Part shown: one piece after another, positions 47,820 to 56,335 of the stretch | Layout of the letters: every line of letters begins with the position of its first letter | Numbering within the stretch: position 1 is the first letter of the stretch | Source of the DNA: JAICUY01 sp963716585 | GTDB lineage: Bacteria; Chloroflexota; Limnocylindria; QHBO01 | Length of the DNA stretch: 64,000 nucleotides | Assembly (NCBI GenBank): GCA_963716585.1 | Contig: CAVQTN010000004.1 | Span: forward strand, 186,001-250,000 | Reading direction: 5' to 3' | The notes under the pieces: model-generated | What the model was told of the DNA's origin: nothing | Database searches by the model: none | Seen by the model: only the letters and a program-made list of their open reading frames with translations | Made by a program: the position numbers and the translations under genes

Positions 47820-49822
47820 TATGGATGGACCGCGGGCGCGGCACCCACCGCCGCGAGTGCCTGCAGCAGCGCTTGTTCCCGAACCGGCTTGTTGAGGTGC
47901 CCATCGGCCTGTTCCGGGACGTCAGCGGGGTCGACGACCGAGAGCACGATCACCGGGATCTCGCTCGTTGCTGGATCGCTCTTGAGGTCGCGGAGGATGT
48001 CATGGCCGTCTCGCCCGGGCATGTGCACGTCAAGCAGGATGGCCGCAGGTTGCACGCTTCGGACCTCGGCAGTGATCGTGCCCGGGCTCGTTGACGCGAC
48101 GACGTGATACCCGTGACCGGTGAGCATCTTCCTGAGCAAGGGCGCAACGGATGGATCGTCATCCACGCTGAACAACACGGTTTGGCCGTCCGCCGGTTGA
48201 TCGCCGGCATTCACGACCGCGGCTGGAATGCGGCAGTCGAGGGGCAGTCTCAGGTGAAACACGCTTCCCCGACCCGGTTCACTCTGCAGACTGATCTCGC
48301 CGCCCATGACCCGCGCCAGGCGACGGCTGATGGCAAGACCCAGGCCGGTTCCCGACAAGGACCCCTGTGCCTGGCGGAATTCTTCGAAGATGGCCTCCTG
48401 CTGCTCGGCCGCGATGCCGGGGCCGGTGTCGTGGACCGCGATGCGGAGCTCAGCATCACTCGCACCCCCGGTCTCGACGCGGACCTCGCCTGCAACGGTG
48501 AACTTGAGAGCGTTCCCGAGCAGGTTGACGAGGACCTGTCGCACGCGCTGGCGGTCGAGCACCACCTCAGCGGGAGCCCCGGCGTCGTGCGTCGTGAGGC
48601 GAATCCCCTTCTGAGCGGCCAGGGACCGATGCTGCGCGACGACGGCCTCGACGAGCTCGCGCGGATCGAACGGCTCGGCCTCGATCGTGAGCTTGCCGGC
48701 CTCGATCTTCGACAGATCGAGGATCTCGTTGATCAATCCCAGCAGATCGCGTCCACCGCGCTGGACCCATTCCAGCGAGGCACGCTGCTCGGTGTTGAGA
48801 GGACCGTCCACGCCCGCCATCAGTGCGTCGGTGAAGCCGAGGATCGCATTCATCGGCGTCCGCAACTCATGGCTGACGCTCGCGAGGAAGCGCGACTTGG
48901 CCTCGCTCGCGCGCTCAAGCGAGGCATTCGTCAGGCTGAGCTGTTCGGTCAGAGCGCGCTGATTGTCGAAGAGCGTGGCCAAACGTTCGGTCGTGGTGTT
49001 CAGGCCGTCGGCCAGCGTGCCGAGCTCATCGCCGTTTGGCACATGCACGCGCTGGGTGAAGTCCCCTGCCTTGATGCCTGCGAGCGCGCGCTCCATTTTG
49101 CGCACGGGGAGAATGAATCCCCATGACAAGACGAAGCCCAGCACCAGTGCGGTCAGCACGCTGACCGCGGAGAACGCCAGGACGATCCCGGTGAGCAGCA
49201 TGCGGTCCGAGCCGACGGCGGCCTGCGCCTGGCCCATCTGCTCTTCGCCCTTGGCGATGAATGGACGCAGCAGCTGATCTTCCAAGACGTGCGACTGCGC
49301 GTGCTCGGCGGAGATGTGCAGGTCCTGGGCACCCTGATAGTCCTGGGCGCGGTAGAGCGCGAGCACCTGGGCGCTCAAATCCGCGAAGGTTGCGTTCGCG
49401 GCTTGCAGAGCCTGGAACGAGGAGGTGTCGGCCGGGTCGTCCCGCGTCATGGTGCCGAGCAGGTCGGTGAACCGGCCCTTGGCAACCGCGATCTTGCCGT
49501 TCCACTGCTCGTCACGGGTCAATAGCGCCATGGCACGGTAGTGGCTCTGGGCGGTGACCAGATAGAGCATCTGCTGCGCCGTGCTGACCTTCGCCTGCAG
49601 GCGATCGAGCTCCGCCACGCGCTCGCTCATGCGCCCGATGACGCCCAGGCTCAGCAGGGCCATGCCGACCAGCAGCAGCGCGCCGATGAGGAAGCCGAAC
49701 AGCAGCTTGCGGTGGACGCTGAGATGGATGCGAGCAACGGCATCGACCACCGGGCGCAGCGGGCGCGTGAAGCGCGGCAGGCGGGGTTCGTAGGAGATGC
49801 TCGGAGTCCGATTTCGCGACAT
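47819..49822 (-). CDS. Hybrid sensor histidine kinase with receiver domain
   Basis: A 667-residue membrane kinase. One membrane segment lies near the N terminus ('LLFGFLIGALLLVGMALLSL'), followed by a helical periplasmic sensor and a second segment before HAMP. HisKA contains 'FLASVSHELRTPMNAILGFT' and HATPase_c has the 'DTGPGIAAEQQ' and 'GTGLGLAI' boxes. A C-terminal REC domain ('FSVDDDPSVAPLL', 'ILLDVHMPGRDG') follows. The ATG at 49822 follows AGGAAGAGGG; an upstream GTG at 49843 is less likely. It heads the signalling cluster. Confidence 0.93.
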   Translation of the reverse strand: MSRNRTPSISYEPRLPRFTRPLRPVVDAVARIHLSVHRKLLFGFLIGALLLVGMALLSLGVIGRMSERVAELDRLQAKVSTAQQMLYLVTAQSHYRAMALLTRDEQWNGKIAVAKGRFTDLLGTMTRDDPADTSSFQALQAANATFADLSAQVLALYRAQDYQGAQDLHISAEHAQSHVLEDQLLRPFIAKGEEQMGQAQAAVGSDRMLLTGIVLAFSAVSVLTALVLGFVLSWGFILPVRKMERALAGIKAGDFTQRVHVPNGDELGTLADGLNTTTERLATLFDNQRALTEQLSLTNASLERASEAKSRFLASVSHELRTPMNAILGFTDALMAGVDGPLNTEQRASLEWVQRGGRDLLGLINEILDLSKIEAGKLTIEAEPFDPRELVEAVVAQHRSLAAQKGIRLTTHDAGAPAEVVLDRQRVRQVLVNLLGNALKFTVAGEVRVETGGASDAELRIAVHDTGPGIAAEQQEAIFEEFRQAQGSLSGTGLGLAISRRLARVMGGEISLQSEPGRGSVFHLRLPLDCRIPAAVVNAGDQPADGQTVLFSVDDDPSVAPLLRKMLTGHGYHVVASTSPGTITAEVRSVQPAAILLDVHMPGRDGHDILRDLKSDPATSEIPVIVLSVVDPADVPEQADGHLNKPVREQALLQALAAVGAAPAVHP

Positions 49823-49954
49823 CGTCGCCCTCTTCCTGCGCACCTTCGAGATCGCGCTCAGCGGTCCGGGTTCGGCGAAGCAGCGTTCCGGTGCCGGATG
49901 ACCGGCCCAGGGCCGATTCAGAAGATAGCACGGGCCCGACAGCCCTCTTTCGGG

Positions 49955-50377
49955 TTAGCGCGCCAGGAGCCGAGCCACCATGGTTTCAAGCTCGCCGAGC
50001 GCGAAGGGCTTGGCCAACACTTCGACATCCGGCAGCTCGGCAAGCTCCGCGGCCCGCTCGCGCACCTCGTCGGGGGCTCCGGTGCACAGGATCATCGGCA
50101 CCCGCGCCAGCTCGGGGTCAGCCCGGATCTGTTTGGCGATGTCCCATCCGGTGATCGTGTGCTGCGACAGACGGAGGTCGACCACCACCAGCTGCGGATC
50201 CGTGGCCCGGATTGGCTCGATGCCCGAAATTCGCTCGCCATTGATGATGCTGACGTTGTAGCGATCGCCCTCGAGGATGTCCTGCATGAGGGCCAGGAAC
50301 TCGGGGTTGTCGTTGACCACCGTCACGCGGTGACGCTGCACAGATCGCCCTTCGACGGCCTGATGGCTAGCTGGCAT
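49955..50377 (-). CDS. Response regulator receiver protein
   Basis: A 140-residue REC-only protein. The phospho-acceptor Asp is in 'LVVVDLRLSQHTITGWDIAK', with the Lys in 'EVLAKPFALGE'. The acidic pair is 'NDN' instead of the usual 'DD', so metal binding may differ. It starts at ATG 50377 (GAGAGG upstream) and precedes the hybrid kinase on the same strand. Confidence 0.88.
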   Translation of the reverse strand: MPASHQAVEGRSVQRHRVTVVNDNPEFLALMQDILEGDRYNVSIINGERISGIEPIRATDPQLVVVDLRLSQHTITGWDIAKQIRADPELARVPMILCTGAPDEVRERAAELAELPDVEVLAKPFALGELETMVARLLAR

Positions 50378-50416
50378 GGATCAGCCTCTCGGAGAGGCCA
50401 GTCAATATAGTCCTGA

Positions 50417-50629
50417 TCACTCGGTGGCGTCGATTTCCCGCCGTGCCGTCTCCAACAGCTCGCGCAGCTCGGGATCTCCGGCAGCCTCAATTTCGACCGC
50501 GAGTGACTGCAGGATCACTCGTGCTCGGTCGCGTATCCCGTCGTCGAACGCGCTCCGTCGTCCCGCATCGGCGAACGATACGCGCAGCGTGCGGATCTTG
50601 AGCCTGAGCCTCGTGTGCGTGGTGGCCAC
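50417..50629 (-). CDS. Small hypothetical protein (70 residues)
   Basis: A GTG start at 50629 with GGGAGG six bases upstream. The sequence is basic at first (VATTHTRLRLKIRTLRVSF) and acidic and helical at the end ('ELRELLETARREIDATE'). No family is recognised. The good ribosome-binding site and its place between a tRNA and a response regulator on the same strand support it as a real gene. Confidence 0.5.
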   Translation of the reverse strand: MATTHTRLRLKIRTLRVSFADAGRRSAFDDGIRDRARVILQSLAVEIEAAGDPELRELLETARREIDATE

Positions 50630-50717
50630 GCGAAGCCTCCCGCATGGAATGTGCCGCAGGCGCGGCCCCTTGACCCCGTTTCGGCTCGTGGCGGGACAGC
50701 GCGCGCATGCGAGGGAA

Positions 50718-50794
50718 TGGTGGGCGACACTGGACTCGAACCAGTGACCTCTTGCATGTCAAGCAAGTGCTCTAACCAGCTGAGCTAGCCGCCC
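50718..50794 (-). tRNA. tRNA-Val (GAC)
   Basis: The cloverleaf reads on the minus strand. The acceptor GGGCGGC pairs with GTCGCCC (one G-U), and the D-arm contains AGCTCAGCTGGTTAGAGC. The anticodon stem CTTGC/GCAAG flanks TTGACAT (anticodon GAC). The T-arm has TTCGAGT, and the discriminator A is followed by an encoded CCA. Confidence 0.95.
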
Positions 50795-51037
50795 ATGCCA
50801 TGTTCGTGCTCAGCCTAGCCTAGCGCCGTGCCGCAGGCGTGGCCATCGAGCAGGCGGCGATGCTACCAGACGTTTCAGCTGAGCGCGAACCTGCGCTCAC
50901 CGATCGCATCGACTCGGTGGGATCGCGGTCGACGACGTGGCGTCGCGGCCACTCGCAGGACGTCCAGGCGTGTCATCCTCGCCGTGCGTCCGCAACGGTC
51001 GGGATACGTCCGAAGCAGGACATTTGATCGAAAGGTG

Positions 51038-51346
51038 ATGGCCATGCTGGTACGAGTCGGGAACGCGAACGATGTTGGCGACGGCGAAATGCGTGTCTTC
51101 GATGTGTTGGGCACCCGCGTGAATGTGTCGAACACGGACGGTCAGCTGTATGCCTTCGACGACACCTGCACCCACCAGGGCTGCTCGCTGGCGAACGGTG
51201 AGCTGGATGGGACGACGGTGACCTGTGCCTGCCACGGCAGTCAGTTCGACGTGACCTCGGGTGCCGTCCTGCGCGGACCGGCGCAACGCCCTGTCCGATC
51301 TCGCGCGGTCCAGATCGACGGCGAGGATCTCCTGGCCGAGTCGTAG
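51038..51346 (+). CDS. Rieske-type [2Fe-2S] ferredoxin
   Basis: A 102-residue protein from the ATG at 51038 (GAAAGG upstream). Cluster ligands are in 'DTCTHQGCSLANGEL' (C-x-H) and 'VTCACHGSQFD' (C-x-x-H). It has the size and strand pattern of a soluble Rieske ferredoxin used by oxygenases or nitrite reductase-like systems. No oxygenase is adjacent; the paaABCD epoxidase is 25 kb away. Confidence 0.93.
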   Translation: MAMLVRVGNANDVGDGEMRVFDVLGTRVNVSNTDGQLYAFDDTCTHQGCSLANGELDGTTVTCACHGSQFDVTSGAVLRGPAQRPVRSRAVQIDGEDLLAES

Positions 51347-51410
51347 GAAGCGACCGGCCGCGCGGAGCTGGCGCCCAACGACGAGGCGAGTGATCGAAGC
51401 GGCACGGAGC

Positions 51411-51650
51411 TCAATACTCGCTGGAGCGCAGGCTGATCCCCAGGGCCCGCGAGATCTCGGCGCGATAGCGGTTGCCCGATGGGTGGCGCGCCAGCCAATG
51501 CAGGTAGTCGGGATCGGTCTCGGCCAGCTCGGCGATACTGTGGCCGGCGTAACGGCCGAAGTCGACCACCCTCGGATCAAAGGACGCCCGCTGGGGTGCG
51601 CCGGGGCCGACCGGTAGCTGCTCATCCCTGTCTACGCGGAAATTGCCCAT
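51411..51650 (-). CDS. Small protein with ExoX-like C-terminal domain
   Basis: A 79-residue protein with 'VVDFGRYAGHSIAELAETDP' followed by 'DYLHWLARHPSGNRYRAEIS'. This pattern is common as a stand-alone domain or at the end of ExoX-type exonucleases. The function is unknown. It is convergent with the Rieske gene. Confidence 0.7.
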   Translation of the reverse strand: MGNFRVDRDEQLPVGPGAPQRASFDPRVVDFGRYAGHSIAELAETDPDYLHWLARHPSGNRYRAEISRALGISLRSSEY

Positions 51651-51745
51651 CCGCCGTTGCCTCTGCTGTTCCTAAACGCGTGGTCGCCGCTGATCCTAGG
51701 CCGCGCGTTGCGCTCGTGCAACGACGAGAAGAGTGACTGAATCCT

Positions 51746-53362
51746 TCAGGACCGATGCGACTCGCGGCCGGCCACCAGTGTCAGGGTCGAGCGCACCGCG
51801 GCGAGCCGTTCGTCACCGGCCAGCAGCGTGGTGAGGTCGGTATCCAGGATGGCGAGGTCGGCCAGCGCGCCCGGGCGCAGATGGCCCTCGTCGCGACGGC
51901 CAAGCGCACGCGCCGGACCGAGCGTGTACGCCGACAGCGCCGCGGCGATGTCGACCGCCTCAGTCGGGTGCCACGCCTGCGACTCGTGCGGGTAGCGACG
52001 GTGGACCGCCGCGAACATGCCCAGCCACGGGTCAGCTGGCTCGATCGGCGCGTCAGAGCCGAAGGCGAGGCGCGCTCCGGCGGCGGCCAGCGAGCGCCAG
52101 GCGTAGGCGTCCTCCGTTCGGCCTGCCCAGCACGCTTCGACCGCAGCCCGATCCGATGGGCAGTGCAGCGGCTGCATGCTGGCGGTGACGTCGAGCGCGG
52201 CGAACCGCGACCGGTCCACCGGACGGGTGAGCTGGGCATGCTCGATGCGGTCGGGCGGCAGTGCCGCGGGTCGCGTCCCGGCGCGCTGGTAGGCATCCAG
52301 CACCTCGGCCACTGCCCGATCGCCGATGGCGTGAATCGCCAGCCCGATTCCCGCGGCGCGCCCGCCGCCCAGCAGCGCGTCCAGCTCGGTCGGCGTGACG
52401 CGCATGATCCCGCGATCGCCGGGCGAGCAGCTGTACGGCTCGAACAGCGCCGCGGTCCGAGATCCGAGCGCGCCGTCGGCATAGACCTTCGCCCAGCCGA
52501 CCCGGCGCGTGTCGTCGAGCGCAGCGGCGGTGCGCAGTCCCAGCCCGCTCGCCGCCGAGATGGCGTCACCCGGCAGGTCGATGGTCAGCCGCACGCGCCC
52601 CTCGAGTGCCGCAGCCGAAAGGTTCGAGAACGAGTCGCCGAGTGCCGCGTATCGACCGAACCCGCCGCGCGCGCTGTAGTCGCCGGCATCCGTCGCGCCG
52701 GTGATGCCCATCCCCGCCAGCTCGGCGACCTGCTCGCGCAGGGGTTCAGCCAGCCAAGGGCCGGACAGTTGTGCGGCGATCTCGTCGACGGCGCCCATCG
52801 CCTGCTCGCGCAGGACGCCATTCGGCTCGCCATTCGGCGCCCGCTCGATGCGCCCGCCGGCCGGGTCGCTGCTGGCCACCGAAAGATTCGCCAGCCGGCG
52901 GGCCGCGGCCGAGGCCCATAGCGAGTGCCCGTCATGGCTGGTGAGCATTGCGGGATGATCACCGGCGGCCGCCTCGAGGAGCCCCAGCGCGCCGCGGTCG
53001 AGATGTTCTTCGGTCCAGCCGCGCCCGAAGAGCCACCCATCCGCGGGCAGATCGGCCGCCGCCGAACGAACCCGCCCCACGAGCTCGCTGTATGAGACGA
53101 CGTCCGCGAGCGCCAGCGACCGACGGGATCGAGCCAGCCCGACCAGGTGGAGGTGGAAGTCGTGGAGCCCCGGCACGACGGCGACGTCGCGCGCATCGAC
53201 GATCCGCGCTCCCGGTGCGGCGGCATTCGTCACCTCGTCGCGCCCCCCGGCGCTCACCACGTGGCCATCGGCCACACCGATCGCCTCCGCGACCTCGAGA
53301 CCGTCGGGTCGAGCCTCGACGACGACCTGGCCGAGGACCACCAGCGAGGCGCGCGCCGTCAT
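51746..53362 (-). CDS. Amidohydrolase family 3 protein (YtcJ-like)
   Basis: A 538-residue metal-dependent hydrolase. The N-terminal metal site is in 'PGLHDFHLHLVGLARSRRS' (HxH). Later His and Asp ligands are in 'LAIHAIGDRAV', 'RIEHAQLTRP' and 'LAFGSDAPIEPADPW'. The ATG at 53362 overlaps the glycosyltransferase stop (ATGA). It is the last gene of the ten-gene minus-strand run. The substrate is unknown. Confidence 0.88.
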   Translation of the reverse strand: MTARASLVVLGQVVVEARPDGLEVAEAIGVADGHVVSAGGRDEVTNAAAPGARIVDARDVAVVPGLHDFHLHLVGLARSRRSLALADVVSYSELVGRVRSAAADLPADGWLFGRGWTEEHLDRGALGLLEAAAGDHPAMLTSHDGHSLWASAAARRLANLSVASSDPAGGRIERAPNGEPNGVLREQAMGAVDEIAAQLSGPWLAEPLREQVAELAGMGITGATDAGDYSARGGFGRYAALGDSFSNLSAAALEGRVRLTIDLPGDAISAASGLGLRTAAALDDTRRVGWAKVYADGALGSRTAALFEPYSCSPGDRGIMRVTPTELDALLGGGRAAGIGLAIHAIGDRAVAEVLDAYQRAGTRPAALPPDRIEHAQLTRPVDRSRFAALDVTASMQPLHCPSDRAAVEACWAGRTEDAYAWRSLAAAGARLAFGSDAPIEPADPWLGMFAAVHRRYPHESQAWHPTEAVDIAAALSAYTLGPARALGRRDEGHLRPGALADLAILDTDLTTLLAGDERLAAVRSTLTLVAGRESHRS

Positions 53363-54684
53363 TGATCCGACCCGTTGCTTCGGACGGTCTTGGCGAACGT
53401 GGTCGTGCGCGGCCCAACGGCGATCAGCAACAGCGCCGCGGGGATGACGAGCAGCCAGTGCGACAGGAAGAGCGAGCCGCGCGTCGCCCGACCTGCGAGC
53501 GCAACACCGCGGACTCCGTCCGCAGCGAGGCCGGCGAGCGCCAGCAGGAACGTCCCGATGCCGTAGCCGGCGAACAGCGAAACGGGCACCGTCCAGTCGG
53601 CGGCGCGCGGCAGAGCGATGGTGACCACCCCGGCGATCACCGAGCTGACGAACAACGGCGGGATGACGAACTCGCCGACGAACGCCAGGAAATCGAGCTT
53701 GCGACCGATCGGCAGGCCGCTGGCTACCAGGCCTGGCCCATGCTCCATCAGCCTCCGCAGGCTGCCCTCCGCCCAGCGTCGCCGCTGGCTCCACAACGCG
53801 CCCAGCGACTCGACCGCAACCTCTCCGACGATCGCCTCCGGCACCAGGCCCACGTGGTCGCCCTGGCCCACGAGGCGCGTCGACAGGTCGAGATCCTCGG
53901 TCAGCGCCACCGGATTCCAGCCACCGGCACGCTCCAGGGCGTCGCGGCGCACGAACATGCCGTTGCCCCGCAGCTCGGCCGTGCCATCCGTCGCCCATCG
54001 GCCGCACTGGCTGGCGAGGTCCATCAGCTGCTCCTCGCCCTGGGCAGCCGCAAGCCAGCCCGCTCGTTCGTTGGTCTCGCGGCGTTGAACCTGCAGCGCG
54101 GCCGCGGTCGGATCGCGCGCCCAGCCTCGCACACTGCGCTCGAGGAAATCGGCACCGACTCGCGCGTCGGCGTCAAGCACAGCGATGACCTCGCCGCGCA
54201 CGTAGGGCTGAGCGAAAACGAGCGCTGCTCCCTTGGTACGCGGCCCGTTGGTCGCTTCGCGCCGCACGATCCGCACGGTCGGAGCCCCGCTGCACGCCGC
54301 GCGCGCCAGCTCGGCGGTCCCGTCGTTCGAGCCATCATCGATGACGACCACGTCGAAGCGCGGTTTCCCGCCCGCGTGGTAGGCCTGGCCGCAGACGTCC
54401 GCGACGGCGCTGTGTATGACCGCCGCCTCGTCGCGGGCCGGGATGACGACCGTCACCCACGGAAGCTCGTGCGCTCGCCCGGCCAGGATGCCGGACCCGG
54501 CGCGGGATTCCTTCAACGCGCGTCGAATGGTCTGCCAGCCTCGCCACGCCAGGAAGCCGACATACAGCATTGACAACGCGATCCCCGCCTGCAGCAGGCG
54601 CGCGACGAGCATGAACGAGATGGCGAGCCAGGCCACTGCAGCGGACGCCACGATCACGCCCCCCGCCAGCAGCCTACTCCCCAT
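53359..54684 (-). CDS. Family 2 glycosyltransferase, membrane-bound
   Basis: A 441-residue processive-type GT2. It has an N-terminal membrane segment, then 'VTVVIPARDEAAVI', the sugar-nucleotide Asp motif 'VVVIDDGSNDGTAELA', 'VLDADARVGADFLE', 'TEDLDLSTRL' and QRRRW, with several C-terminal membrane helices. This is the layout of enzymes that add or extrude glycans. It overlaps the MFS gene by 11 bases and the amidohydrolase by 4. Confidence 0.9.
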   Translation of the reverse strand: MGSRLLAGGVIVASAAVAWLAISFMLVARLLQAGIALSMLYVGFLAWRGWQTIRRALKESRAGSGILAGRAHELPWVTVVIPARDEAAVIHSAVADVCGQAYHAGGKPRFDVVVIDDGSNDGTAELARAACSGAPTVRIVRREATNGPRTKGAALVFAQPYVRGEVIAVLDADARVGADFLERSVRGWARDPTAAALQVQRRETNERAGWLAAAQGEEQLMDLASQCGRWATDGTAELRGNGMFVRRDALERAGGWNPVALTEDLDLSTRLVGQGDHVGLVPEAIVGEVAVESLGALWSQRRRWAEGSLRRLMEHGPGLVASGLPIGRKLDFLAFVGEFVIPPLFVSSVIAGVVTIALPRAADWTVPVSLFAGYGIGTFLLALAGLAADGVRGVALAGRATRGSLFLSHWLLVIPAALLLIAVGPRTTTFAKTVRSNGSDQ

Positions 54685-56122
54685 CCGCGGCCAATGACGC
54701 GTCCCCGCCCGAGGACCGGTGCCGGCGGCGATGGCCGCCGCTCGGCTGCGGCGCATCGTGGCGGTGGAGGCCCGCCGCCGCGTTGTGCCGCCACGAGCGC
54801 GCTCCGGCGGCAAGCGTGGCGACACCGAGCATCGCCATCACCACCGGGATGCCCGCACCCGGGAAGACCAGGTTCAGGATGTCCGCCGCGGCCGGCGCAA
54901 TGATCACCGGCAAGAACGAGGCGACGCTCAGCAGCGTGTTGAGGATGCCGAAGATGCGGCCACGCACGTCGGGCGGCAGCTCTTCCTGCAGCGCCGTCTG
55001 GGATGGGATGGCCACGAATGCGTATTCGACGCCGGCCGTCAGGGCGATGACCACCACCACCGCGATGAGCGACACGATGGGGCTCAGCAGCTGCGGCAGG
55101 TTGTCCTGGATGGGGTGCACGGCCGGCGCGGCGAAATCGGCGATCGGCTTGACGACGGCAAGCGCGATGAGGGTGAGGCCCATGGCCAGCAGGCCGATGT
55201 CGATGATCAACCGCTTTGGCGCCGTACGGGCGTAGGCGTTGAGGAACAGGATGCCGACCACGGCACCCAGTCCGGCCGGTCCCATGATGAAGAAGAAGTC
55301 CTTGGGCTGGAGTCGCAGGATCTCGGTCGCGAATCCTGGGCCGATGGCGCCCATCACCCCGATCAACGAGGCCGCGATGCCGAGGTAGGTCAGCGACCAT
55401 GCGATCTGCCGATTTCGTCGGACGAAGGCCATTCCCTCGGACAGCTGGCTGCCCATGGCACGCACCGCCCGCCCGGCCTCGGCCCCGGCCTCGCCGTGCC
55501 GCTCCGGGGGCACACTGGGAAGCGGCACGATGGCCACGGCGGCCAGCCCGAACATGACGGCCACGACCACATACACGGCCGTCGGGCCGGCCAGGTTGAG
55601 CAGCAGGGCGCCCAGGAACCCGAAGCCAATGGCGAACGTGGCATTGACGGTCAGCACGAAAATCGAGTTGGCGGCCATGAGGTGCCGGCGTTCGACGATC
55701 CTCGGCAATGCAGTGAGCTCCGCGGGCGCGAAGAACGCCGTGACCGTCGCGATGAACAGGTTGATGCCCAGGATCAGTGGCACGTTGCCACCGACCAGGA
55801 TGAAGAGCACCGTGCCGCCGGCGCGCAGCACGTTCGCGGCGAACATGATCACGCGCGCATCGGCGCGCTCGACGATCACCCCGGCGATAGCCGAGAAGAG
55901 GACCGCCGGGATCAGAAACGTGAGGATCAGGATCGCGTTGGCCGTGTTCGAGCCGGTCGAGCCGTAAACCACGGCGATCAGCGCGGCGAGGACCATGTTG
56001 CTCGCCAGCTGGCTGAGCACCTGCGCCGACCACAGCGCCACGAAGCCGCGGTTGCCGAACACGCTGCCCGCCCCCTTCAGGTCGGCGCCACCGAGCTCCG
56101 GCGCGAGATCGACCTGCGTCAT
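54674..56122 (-). CDS. MFS transporter (probable exporter)
   Basis: A 482-residue protein with about twelve hydrophobic segments. It begins with an N-terminal 'VFGNRGFVALWSAQVLSQLA' typical of MFS_3 (enterobactin exporter-like) members. A loop of about 30 residues with acidic and arginine residues sits mid-protein. The substrate is unknown; the family exports small molecules. It lies between DUF951 (4 bases) and the glycosyltransferase (11-base overlap). Confidence 0.88.
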   Translation of the reverse strand: MTQVDLAPELGGADLKGAGSVFGNRGFVALWSAQVLSQLASNMVLAALIAVVYGSTGSNTANAILILTFLIPAVLFSAIAGVIVERADARVIMFAANVLRAGGTVLFILVGGNVPLILGINLFIATVTAFFAPAELTALPRIVERRHLMAANSIFVLTVNATFAIGFGFLGALLLNLAGPTAVYVVVAVMFGLAAVAIVPLPSVPPERHGEAGAEAGRAVRAMGSQLSEGMAFVRRNRQIAWSLTYLGIAASLIGVMGAIGPGFATEILRLQPKDFFFIMGPAGLGAVVGILFLNAYARTAPKRLIIDIGLLAMGLTLIALAVVKPIADFAAPAVHPIQDNLPQLLSPIVSLIAVVVVIALTAGVEYAFVAIPSQTALQEELPPDVRGRIFGILNTLLSVASFLPVIIAPAAADILNLVFPGAGIPVVMAMLGVATLAAGARSWRHNAAAGLHRHDAPQPSGGHRRRHRSSGGDASLAADGE

Positions 56123-56126
56123 CGGA

Positions 56127-56333
56127 CTAGGAGACCTCTTCCGGCCCGCGTGCCAAATGGCCGGTGAAGCGACGCTCGACAGTCAGCCGATCGAGCAGCA
56201 CGCGGTGGCCGCAGCCGTCGCACACCAGCCCGATGTCGGCACCCAGCCGCACAACCTCCCAGCCGCGGCTGCCGCAGGGATGGGCCTTTCGCAGGGAGAT
56301 CCGATCGCCGAGTCGCAGGTCGACGAAGGCCAC
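56127..56333 (-). CDS. DUF951 family protein
   Basis: A 68-residue protein with the DUF951 pattern: 'VDLRLGDRISLRKAHPCGSR' followed by 'GWEVVRLGADIGLVCDGCGH' and 'RLTVERRF'. The three cysteines and histidines suggest zinc binding. The family is found mostly in Firmicutes and Chloroflexota, often near translation or replication genes. It lies 2 bases after the TldE stop. Confidence 0.9.
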   Translation of the reverse strand: MAFVDLRLGDRISLRKAHPCGSRGWEVVRLGADIGLVCDGCGHRVLLDRLTVERRFTGHLARGPEEVS

Positions 56334-56335
56334 GC

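Noticed and set aside
50718..50794. The tRNA-Val gene as an integration site
   Set aside because: No integrase, direct repeat of the tRNA 3' end or change in gene type was seen on either side.
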